From Plastoroseomonas arctica (GTDB lineage Bacteria > Pseudomonadota > Alphaproteobacteria > Acetobacterales > Acetobacteraceae): a stretch of 64,000 nucleotides of DNA. The stretch covers positions 1 to 64,000 of the forward strand of contig NZ_JAAEDH010000012.1 in assembly GCF_018128965.1 (NCBI RefSeq), in the 5' to 3' direction. Of this stretch, positions 57,624-64,000 are shown piece after piece. The translations under genes and the position numbers were made by a program. The first letter of the stretch is position 1. The number at the start of each line of letters is the position of its first letter. A model generated the notes under the pieces. That model made no database searches and was not told the origin of the DNA. It saw only the letters and a list, made by a program, of their open reading frames with translations.

Positions 57624-59693
57624 ATGACCGCACCGACCATCGCCTATCCGCCCACACGGCGCGGCGCACTCGTGGAGGCGCTGTTCGGCCAGGCGGTCGC
57701 CGACCCGTATCGCTGGCTGGAGAACGATGTCCGCCTGGATGCGGAGGTTGCATCCTGGGTCGTGGCGCAGAACCGCGTCACCGACGATCATCTTGGGACG
57801 CTGCCGGGCCGCGGCCTCTTCAGGGACCGCCTGAGGACACTCTATGATTATGAACGGTTCGCGATCCCCGTTCACAAGAACGGCCGGTATTTCTATCTCC
57901 GTCATGCCGGCGTTGAGAACCAGCGTGTGCTCCATGTCCGCGACGGCGTGGATGGGACACCCCGCGTGCTGATCGATCCGAATGGCTGGGCCGAAGATGG
58001 GGCGACCGCGCTGGCCGAATGGTCCGTGTCCGAGGACGGCACGCGCCTCGCTTTCGCAGTACAGGATGGCGGCACCGATTGGCGCACCATCCGGGTGCTG
58101 GACGTCGGTACCGGCACGGTGCTCGAGGATGAGGTTTTTTGGGCGCGGTACACCGCCATCGCGTGGAGCAAGGACGGCGTCGGCTTCTTTTATGCGCGGT
58201 CTCCCGAGCCCGGGCCGGGCGCAGCGTTCCATGCGAGCGTGGACAATCACGCAATCCATTTCCACGCGCTCGGCACGGCGCAAGCGCAGGACCGGCTGGT
58301 GTTTGCGACCCCGGACCAGCCGACCATGCTGCATTCGGCGAGCGTCACCGGCGACGGGCGTTATCTGGTGCTCGTCTCGACGCCGGCTGCCATGGGCAAC
58401 AGGCTCGCCATCCTGGACCTCGCGCGACCCGATGCGCCGCCGCGCCGGCTGGTCGACAGCCTCGATAACCAATGGGGCGTGTTCGGCAATGTCGGGACGC
58501 TGTTCTTCCTCACCACCACGAAGGGCGCGCCGCGCGGCAAGGTGGTGAGCTTGGACATCGCGGCCGCCGACCCGGTGGTGCGGGAGGTGGTGGCGGAGCA
58601 GGACTCCGTCCTGAACGCCGCGACGCTGGTCGGCGGGACGTTGCTGCTCTCCTACCTGGTCGATGTGAAGACGGAGGTCAGGCGCTACAGGCTCGACGGC
58701 CAGGCCGATGGCGTGGTGCCGCTGCCCGGGATCGGCACCGCGATCGGCTTCGCGGGCGATCACGACGATGCGGAGACCTTCTTCGGCTTCACCAGCTTCA
58801 ACTGCCCTGGCGTGATCTATCGCTACGATGTCGCGCGCAATGCGGCGGAGGTCTGGAGCGAGGCGCGGGTCGCGGCCGATCTGAGCGGGATCGCGGTCGA
58901 GCAGCGGTTCTTCGCGTCGAAGGACGGTACGCGGGTGCCGATGTTCATCATCCGGCGCAAGGATGTGACGGGCCCGGCCCCGACCCTGCTGCATGGGTAT
59001 GGGGGATATGGCCTGATCGATCCGCCTGCCTTCTCGGTCGAGCGATTGGCCTGGGTCGAGCAGGGCGGGGTGTTCGCGGTCGCGCATATCCGCGGCGGTT
59101 CCGAGTATGGCCAGGCGTGGCACCAGGCGGGGCGCCGGCAAAACAAGCAGAACGTCTTCGACGATTTCATCGCCGCGGCGGAGTTCCTCAAGGCCGAGGG
59201 GATCGCGTCGCCGGATGGCTTGGCCGTTCTGGGCGCGTCGAACGGCGGGCTTCTGGTGGGCGCGGTAGTCAATCAGCGGCCCGATCTGTTCGCCGCGGCG
59301 CTGCCCCAGGTGGGGGTGATGGATATGCTCCGCTTCGACCGGTTCACCGGCGGAACGTTATGGGTGGATGAGTATGGTTCGCCGCAGCAGGAGGCGGATT
59401 TCCGCGTTTTGGTGGCCTATTCGCCCTATCACAACATCCGGTCCGGCTTGGCGTATCCTGCGATCCTCGCGACCACCGCGGACACGGATGACCGCGTGGT
59501 GCCGGGCCACAGCTTCAAGTATGTCGCGGCCCTGCAGGCCTCGATTATCGGTCCCCGGCCACATCTGATCCGGGTCGAGACGCGTGCCGGTCACGGCGCT
59601 GGCAAGCCCATGGACAAGGTCATCGCTGAAGCGGCGGACCTTCTGTCCTTCGCCGCCCACTGGACCAGCCTCAGTGTTAAGTTGCCCTGCTGA
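57624..59693 (+). CDS. Prolyl oligopeptidase (S9A family)
   Basis: A 689-residue serine peptidase that cleaves after proline in short peptides. The N-terminal segment (PTRRGALVEALFGQAVADPYRWLEN) is the family start; a seven-bladed propeller follows (about 80-420), and the alpha/beta hydrolase domain has Ser539 in GASNGGLLVG, Asp622 in DTDDRVVPG and His657 in RAGHGAGKP, the catalytic triad. LLHGYGGYG and HIRGGSEYG are further blocks. No signal peptide, so cytoplasmic. The ATG at 57624 was preferred over the upstream frame, which runs through intergenic-looking sequence. Confidence 0.95.
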   Translation: MTAPTIAYPPTRRGALVEALFGQAVADPYRWLENDVRLDAEVASWVVAQNRVTDDHLGTLPGRGLFRDRLRTLYDYERFAIPVHKNGRYFYLRHAGVENQRVLHVRDGVDGTPRVLIDPNGWAEDGATALAEWSVSEDGTRLAFAVQDGGTDWRTIRVLDVGTGTVLEDEVFWARYTAIAWSKDGVGFFYARSPEPGPGAAFHASVDNHAIHFHALGTAQAQDRLVFATPDQPTMLHSASVTGDGRYLVLVSTPAAMGNRLAILDLARPDAPPRRLVDSLDNQWGVFGNVGTLFFLTTTKGAPRGKVVSLDIAAADPVVREVVAEQDSVLNAATLVGGTLLLSYLVDVKTEVRRYRLDGQADGVVPLPGIGTAIGFAGDHDDAETFFGFTSFNCPGVIYRYDVARNAAEVWSEARVAADLSGIAVEQRFFASKDGTRVPMFIIRRKDVTGPAPTLLHGYGGYGLIDPPAFSVERLAWVEQGGVFAVAHIRGGSEYGQAWHQAGRRQNKQNVFDDFIAAAEFLKAEGIASPDGLAVLGASNGGLLVGAVVNQRPDLFAAALPQVGVMDMLRFDRFTGGTLWVDEYGSPQQEADFRVLVAYSPYHNIRSGLAYPAILATTADTDDRVVPGHSFKYVAALQASIIGPRPHLIRVETRAGHGAGKPMDKVIAEAADLLSFAAHWTSLSVKLPC

Positions 59694-59762
59694 CCACCGT
59701 TACTATGCGTTGTTCGGTGCTGCCTCGCCGGCATTCCCCAGTAGATAAAAATAAAAGAATGG

Positions 59763-59800
59763 GGTCTGGGGAAATTCTTTTCCCCAGCCTTCTCTTCTTG
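59763..59800 (+). terminator. Terminator hairpin after the prolyl oligopeptidase gene (GGGGAAATTC type)
   Basis: CTGGGG (59766-59771) and CCCCAG (59782-59787) form the stem around AAATTCTTTT, extended by outer G-C pairs (59763-59764 with 59788-59789), followed by TTCTCTTCTT on the plus strand. The minus strand side also carries an A/T-rich run, so it may work in both directions. Near copy of the element at 30870-30925. Confidence 0.75.
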
Positions 59801-60125
59801 GTCGAAAATACCAGTGGCGCTTTCCCCCCAACCGCGCCATATCACCCCCGATCGCGCGCGCCCGGATTGCTGGGGTGTGCGGTCAATTCGCTGCGACCGT
59901 GGCGGGCCGAGGGCCCAGCGCTGCGGGCCTCTCGTGTGGAGCATCGCGGCGTTTCCGGCCACATGGGCTTGCTTTCCGGCGTTCACGCGTCGGGCCCTCC
60001 CCATGCCGCCCGAGACGCCGAGGCTTTCCTCCGGATTGCCCGCCTGTTGGGTTCAGGACCGTGCGGTTGCTCATCCGGGGGCGTCGCCGCAGGTGTGTGC
60101 GCCCCGCTGACGCAAGGTAGAACGC
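59801..60125 (+). other. pnp upstream region with no gene recognised
   Basis: About 325 bases of GC-rich sequence between the terminator and pnp. No plausible coding frame stands out and no rRNA, tRNA or ribosomal protein gene is seen. rpsO, which normally precedes pnp, is not present. The pnp ribosome site AAGG is at 60115-60118. The segment may hold a pnp promoter and a long leader (in E. coli the pnp leader is folded and cut by RNase III), but I cannot point to a specific stem. Confidence 0.5.
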
Positions 60126-62348
60126 ATGTTCGACAAGTATTTCCGCAAGGATATCAACTGGGGCGGCAAGACCCTGACGCTGGAGACGGGCAAGGTCGCC
60201 CGCCAGGCCGATGGCGCCGTGATGGCGCGCCTGGGCGACACCATCGTGCTTTGCACCGCGGTCGGTGCCCGCTCGGTCAAGCCGGGCCAGGATTTCTTCC
60301 CGCTGACGGTGAACTACCAGGAGAAGGCCTTTGCCGCCGGCAAGATCCCCGGTGGCTTCTTCAAGCGCGAGGGCCGTCCCTCCGAGAACGAGACACTCGT
60401 CTCCCGCCTGATCGACCGCCCGCTGCGCCCGCTGTTCCCCGATGGATTCCGCAACGAGATCCAGGTGGTGGCGACGGTGCTGAGCCATGACATGGAGAAC
60501 GACCCGGATATGGTCGCGATGGTGGGTTGTTCCGCCGCGCTGACGCTTTCGGGCATTCCGTTCTTCGGCCCGATCGCCGGTGCGCGCATCGGCTACGTCG
60601 ACGGCGCCTATGTGCTGAACCCCACGCTGGAGCAGCGCAAGGCGTCCGTGCTGGACCTGGTCATGGCCGGCACCGCCGAGGGCGTGCTGATGGTGGAATC
60701 CGAGGCGCATGAGCTCAGCGAAGAGATTCTCCTCGGCGCGCTGAAGTTCGGCCATGAGGGCATGCAGGCGGTGATCCAGGGGATCATCGAGCTGGCCGAG
60801 GTCTCGGCGAAGGAGCCCTGGGCGGTGACAGAGGTCTCCGATGCCGAGGTCGCGCTCAAGAAGCGGATTTCGGAGCTGGGGTCCGCCGATATGACGGTGG
60901 CCTATGCCGAGACGCAGAAGCTGGTGCGCCAGGACAAGGTGGGCGCGGTGAAGAAGGCGATCGTTGCCAAGCTCGCCGAGGAAGGCGTCGAGGCGGGGGC
61001 GGCCAAGGGGCTGCTCAAGGCGCTCGAGGCCGATGTGGTGCGCAACGCGATCCTGGATACGGGCCTGCGCATCGATGGGCGCGACACCAAGACGGTGCGG
61101 CCGATCATGGCGGAGGTGGGCGTGCTGCCGCGCGCGCATGGCTCGGCGCTGTTCACCCGCGGCGAGACGCAGGCGCTGTGCGTGGCCACCTTGGGCACCG
61201 GGCAGGATGAGCAGATCATCGATCAGCTCGCCGGCGAGTACCGCGAGAACTTCATGCTGCACTACAACTTCCCCCCCTACTCGGTGAACGAGACGGGCCG
61301 CATGGGCTCGCCCGGCCGGCGCGAAGTGGGCCATGGGAAGCTGGCGTGGCGGGCGATCCATCCGCTGCTGCCGGAGAAGGAGAAGTTCCCCTACACCATG
61401 CGCGTGGTCTCCGAGATCACGGAGAGCAACGGGTCGTCCTCGATGGCGACGGTGTGCGGGACGTCGCTGGCGCTGATGGATGCGGGCGTGCCGCTGAAGC
61501 GGCCCTGCGCGGGCATCGCGATGGGCCTGATCAAGGAGGATCGCGGGTTTGCGGTGCTGAGCGATATCCTGGGTGATGAGGATCACCTTGGGGATATGGA
61601 TTTCAAGGTGGCCGGCACGGAGAAGGGGATCACCTCGCTCCAGATGGACATCAAGATCACGTCCATCACCTTCGAGATCATGGAAGTGGCGCTGGGCCAG
61701 GCCAAGGATGGCCGCCTGCACATCCTGGGCGAGATGGCCAAGGGCCTCTCGGGTGCGCGCAACGACGTGGCGCAGACCGCGCCGCGCATCACCATGATGA
61801 GCGTGCCGAAGGACAAGATCCGCGACGTGATCGGCTCCGGCGGCAAGGTCATCCGCGAGATCTGCGAGCAGACCGGCTGCAAGATCGACATCGACGATGA
61901 CGGCACCATCAAGGTGGCCGCGACCTCGACCGAGCAGGCGCAGAAGGCGATCGACTGGATCCGCGGCATCGTGGCGGAGCCGGAGATCGGCGCGATCTAC
62001 AATGGCAAGGTCGTGAAGACCGCCGAATTCGGCGCCTTCGTGAACTTCCTCGGCGCCAAGGACGGCCTGGTCCACATCTCCGAGCTCGCCAATGAGCGCG
62101 TGTCCAAGACCTCGGACATCGTCAAGGACGGCGATGCGGTGAAGGTCAAGGTCATCGGCTTCGACGAGCGCGGCAAGGTCAAGCTGTCGATGCGCGTCGT
62201 CGACCAGGCGACGGGTGCCGACATCACCGAGCAGGTGGGTGCCAAGCGCCCGCGTGCCGAGGGCGAGGGTGCGGAGCGTCCCGAGCGCGGCGAGCGTCCC
62301 TTCCGTGGCGAGCGGCGCGACCGCGGCCCGCGCGATGCGGCCGACTGA
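60126..62348 (+). CDS. pnp: Polyribonucleotide nucleotidyltransferase (PNPase)
   Basis: Phosphorolytic 3'-5' exoribonuclease of the RNA degradosome. 740 residues, trimer in the family. Two RNase PH domains are visible: the first includes [28 protein letters not shown]; the second has [20 protein letters not shown] and [20 protein letters not shown]. The KH domain is [21 protein letters not shown]-like at about 555-580, and the S1 domain starts [20 protein letters not shown]. The C-terminal tail is an Arg/Glu/Gly-rich repeat ([15 protein letters not shown]). Start ATG at 60126 matches [14 protein letters not shown]. Confidence 0.98.
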   Translation: MFDKYFRKDINWGGKTLTLETGKVARQADGAVMARLGDTIVLCTAVGARSVKPGQDFFPLTVNYQEKAFAAGKIPGGFFKREGRPSENETLVSRLIDRPLRPLFPDGFRNEIQVVATVLSHDMENDPDMVAMVGCSAALTLSGIPFFGPIAGARIGYVDGAYVLNPTLEQRKASVLDLVMAGTAEGVLMVESEAHELSEEILLGALKFGHEGMQAVIQGIIELAEVSAKEPWAVTEVSDAEVALKKRISELGSADMTVAYAETQKLVRQDKVGAVKKAIVAKLAEEGVEAGAAKGLLKALEADVVRNAILDTGLRIDGRDTKTVRPIMAEVGVLPRAHGSALFTRGETQALCVATLGTGQDEQIIDQLAGEYRENFMLHYNFPPYSVNETGRMGSPGRREVGHGKLAWRAIHPLLPEKEKFPYTMRVVSEITESNGSSSMATVCGTSLALMDAGVPLKRPCAGIAMGLIKEDRGFAVLSDILGDEDHLGDMDFKVAGTEKGITSLQMDIKITSITFEIMEVALGQAKDGRLHILGEMAKGLSGARNDVAQTAPRITMMSVPKDKIRDVIGSGGKVIREICEQTGCKIDIDDDGTIKVAATSTEQAQKAIDWIRGIVAEPEIGAIYNGKVVKTAEFGAFVNFLGAKDGLVHISELANERVSKTSDIVKDGDAVKVKVIGFDERGKVKLSMRVVDQATGADITEQVGAKRPRAEGEGAERPERGERPFRGERRDRGPRDAAD

Positions 62349-62353
62349 CACAT

Positions 62354-62400
62354 GATATCGGGGGGCCGGTCTAGGACTGGCCCCTCGCGCCCCCCATATC
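62354..62400 (+). terminator. Large stem-loop after pnp
   Basis: GATAT (62354-62358) with GGGGGG and CCGGTC pair with GGCCCC, CCCCCC and ATATC (62396-62400), an interrupted stem of about 18 pairs starting five bases after the pnp stop. No T-run follows, so it may be a 3' stabilising stem or a rho-assisted end. Confidence 0.5.
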
Positions 62401-62471
62401 CGACCCTGGACCTCACGCGGCTTTTCCGCATATGTCCGCCATGACTCATTTGTGAATCCCTGGCTCGCAAC

Positions 62472-63887
62472 GTGGAGCGCCCCTTCTTGAACACCATCAG
62501 CCCGATCCGCATGGGCGGCGTGGACGTCCTTCCCCTCGTCGAAGGCGGCAAGGGGGTCTCCGCGTCCAATGGAGCCTCCTGCGGCTCCTGGGCGGCGTCG
62601 GGTGGCGTGGGCACGTTCTCCGCGGTCAATGCCGACAGCTATGACGCCGAAGGCCGCGCCATCCCGCAGGAATACCACGGCAAGACGCGCCGCGACCGGC
62701 ACGAGGAGCTGGTCGAGTACGGCATCAAGGGCGCGATTGCCCAGGCGCGCGAGGCGCATGAGCGCGCCGGCGGCAAGGGCCGGATCCACGCGAACATCCT
62801 TTGGGAGATGGGCGGGGCGGAGCGCGTCGCGCGGGGCATGCTGAAAGGGGCTCGCGGCCTGATCCACGGCATCACCTGCGGCGCGGGCATGCCCTATCGC
62901 TTGGCCGATGTCGCGCGCGACTTCGGCGTGCACTACTACCCCATCGTCTCCTCCGCCCGCGCCTTCGCCGCCCTCTGGAAGCGCGCCTACTCCAAGACGC
63001 GGGAGTGGCTGGGCGGCGTGGTCTACGAGGACCCCTGGCTCGCCGGCGGCCATAACGGCCTGTCCAACAGCGAGGACCCGAAGAAGCCCGAGGCGCCCTA
63101 TGCGCGCGTGGCCAAGCTTCGCGCGCAGATGCGCGAGTTCGGCCTGGGTGACGTGCCGATCATCATGGCCGGCGGCGTATGGTGGCTGGAGGAATGGTCC
63201 GACTGGATCGACAATCCCGAGCTCGGCCCGGTGGCGTTCCAGTTCGGCACGCGGCCGCTGCTGACCCAGGAAAGCCCGATCCCCGAGGGCTGGAAGCAGC
63301 GCCTGCTCGGCCTCAAGCCGGGCGACGTGATGCTGCAGCCGTATTCGCCCACGGGCTTCTATTCTTCGGCCGTGAAGAACGAGTACCTGGCGGAGCTGGA
63401 GCAGCGCAACGAGCGCCAGGTCGCCTACACGATGGAGCCGGTCGGCGAGCATCTCACTGAATACGGCGTCGGTCCGCGCAAGCGCCCGGTGTGGCTGGTG
63501 CCGCACGATTTCGGCCGCGTCCGCCGCTGGGAGGCCGAGGGCTTCACCGAGGCCCTGCGCACGCCCGACAACACGCTGATCTTCGTCACGCGCGACAAGG
63601 CGGCGGAGATCCTCAAGGACCAGGTGGATTGCATGGGCTGCCTCAGCCAGTGCCGTTTCTCCAACTGGTCCCAGCACGAGCCGGATTTCACCAACGGGAA
63701 GAAGGCCGATCCGCGCAGCTTCTGCATCCAGAAGACGCTGCAGGACATCGCCCATGGCGGCTCGCTCGAGAACAACCTGATGTTCGCCGGGCACAATGCG
63801 TACCGCTTCGGGTCGGACCCGTTCTACTCGAATGGGTTCATCCCGACGGTAAAGCAGCTGTTCGAACGGATCATGACCGGGCGGTGA
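62472..63887 (+). CDS. Nitronate monooxygenase/2-nitropropane dioxygenase family protein with C-terminal Cys cluster
   Basis: A 471-residue TIM-barrel flavoprotein family member. FMN-binding features include GGKGVSASNG, GITCGAGMPYRLADVARDFGV, PIIMAGGVWWLEEW and FQFGTRPLLTQES. The family includes nitronate monooxygenases and FabK-like enoyl reductases, so the substrate is open. Beyond the usual 320-350 residues it carries a C-terminal region with Cys387, Cys390, Cys394 and Cys418 (VDCMGCLSQCRFSN ... RSFCIQ), a spacing that could bind a metal or Fe-S cluster. Start is the GTG at 62472; a TTG 15 bases later has GGAG upstream and is possible. Confidence 0.88.
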   Translation: MERPFLNTISPIRMGGVDVLPLVEGGKGVSASNGASCGSWAASGGVGTFSAVNADSYDAEGRAIPQEYHGKTRRDRHEELVEYGIKGAIAQAREAHERAGGKGRIHANILWEMGGAERVARGMLKGARGLIHGITCGAGMPYRLADVARDFGVHYYPIVSSARAFAALWKRAYSKTREWLGGVVYEDPWLAGGHNGLSNSEDPKKPEAPYARVAKLRAQMREFGLGDVPIIMAGGVWWLEEWSDWIDNPELGPVAFQFGTRPLLTQESPIPEGWKQRLLGLKPGDVMLQPYSPTGFYSSAVKNEYLAELEQRNERQVAYTMEPVGEHLTEYGVGPRKRPVWLVPHDFGRVRRWEAEGFTEALRTPDNTLIFVTRDKAAEILKDQVDCMGCLSQCRFSNWSQHEPDFTNGKKADPRSFCIQKTLQDIAHGGSLENNLMFAGHNAYRFGSDPFYSNGFIPTVKQLFERIMTGR

Positions 63888-63953
63888 GCCCGGCGCTTCG
63901 CGCGCCCTGTGTGACCGGCTAGAAGCTTCGGCAAGCATTCCGGAGGAGCCTTC

Positions 63954-64000
63954 ATGCCCGTGTTTCGTCGCGCGTTGCTGGGTAGCGTACTGGCGGCACC
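63954..64000 (+). CDS. Start of an exported protein (truncated by window end)
   Basis: ATG at 63954, preceded by GGAGGAG at 63941-63947, an excellent ribosome site. The visible 15 codons read MPVFRRALLGSVLAA, a signal peptide start with an Arg pair and hydrophobic run as in Bug/TctC receptors, though the family cannot be fixed from so little. It is the first gene after the nitronate monooxygenase family gene and on the same strand. Confidence 0.7.
   Translation, partial: MPVFRRALLGSVLAA

Noticed and set aside
59883-63938. Very long open frame (over 1300 codons) on the minus strand
   Set aside because: It is antisense to pnp and the nitronate monooxygenase gene; high GC content removes stop codons, and its residues are biased to Arg/His/Ala/Gly as expected for an antisense shadow.

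Overview
The window is a GC-rich (roughly 70% by eye) chromosomal segment of an alphaproteobacterium, most likely an Acetobacteraceae member of the Roseomonas type. This placement is inferred from gene content: a permuted two-piece tmRNA gene, an SspB of the alphaproteobacterial kind, a conserved ribbon-helix-helix protein behind fumC, a Hint-domain protein, a fused 5-oxoprolinase-type protein and a Bug-family tricarboxylate-transporter receptor. No phage, transposase, plasmid, CRISPR or rRNA/tRNA gene was recognised; the region reads as core chromosome with small accessory genes.

Layout. 1-2.2 kb (minus): start of the dcw cluster, mraZ-rsmH-ftsL, with a MraZ-type operator of 10-bp GGGA repeats. 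2.2-2.6 kb: RNase P RNA gene, with a convergent pair of DnaA-box-like sites between it and the mraZ promoter. 2.7-3.0 kb: three-copy 97-bp tandem repeat. 3.0-5.8 kb (minus): C39-like peptidase-fold protein with a DUF4087 protein, peptidoglycan amidase, a 300-bp imperfect palindrome, and a DjlA-like co-chaperone. 6.0-14 kb: hydantoinase/oxoprolinase, an AsmA protein and a Hint-domain protein. 14-20 kb (minus): class II fumarase with an RHH protein, VOC protein, RidA, two DUF proteins, class I fumarase, sspB and ssrA. 20.4-27.4 kb: thyX, extensin-like protein, Mrp, hflK-hflC-degP. 27.4-34 kb (minus): second AsmA protein, pirin, UspA, kinase/ATPase fusion, pdxH. 34-37.6 kb (plus): fabI, aroC, an unknown protein with a nuclease-like core, and a 48-residue protein. 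37.6-45.2 kb (minus): tlyA, SOUL haem-binding lipoprotein, racemase, zinc peptidase, ilvC-ilvH-ilvB, miaA. 45.2-53.2 kb: serB, then minus-strand GlcG-like protein, EamA transporter, Bug receptor, phosphoesterase, glycosyltransferase, lipoprotein, amidase and enoyl-CoA hydratase-family hydrolase. 53.3-64 kb: a motif-degenerate ABC ATPase, exported superoxide dismutase, C13 peptidase lipoprotein, outer-membrane barrel, orphan response regulator, prolyl oligopeptidase, pnp, a nitronate monooxygenase-family protein with a cysteine cluster, and the start of another exported protein.

How they fit together. Several groups deal with protein and envelope quality control: tmRNA with SspB (tagging and delivery to ClpXP), HflKC with DegP, DjlA, and two AsmA proteins. 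Others are housekeeping metabolism: branched-chain amino acids (ilvBHC), chorismate (aroC), serine (serB), PLP (pdxH), dTMP (thyX), type II fatty acid synthesis (fabI) and the fumarase step in duplicate. Tight ATGA/GTGA start-stop overlaps mark coupled pairs: mraZ/rsmH, DUF4087/C39, fumC/RHH, DUF1272/ridA, hflK/hflC, pdxH/kinase-ATPase and hydrolase/amidase. The most unusual items are the ssrA-sspB linkage, the orphan ABC ATPase lacking catalytic residues, the long palindrome, and a recurring GGGGAATTC terminator hairpin.
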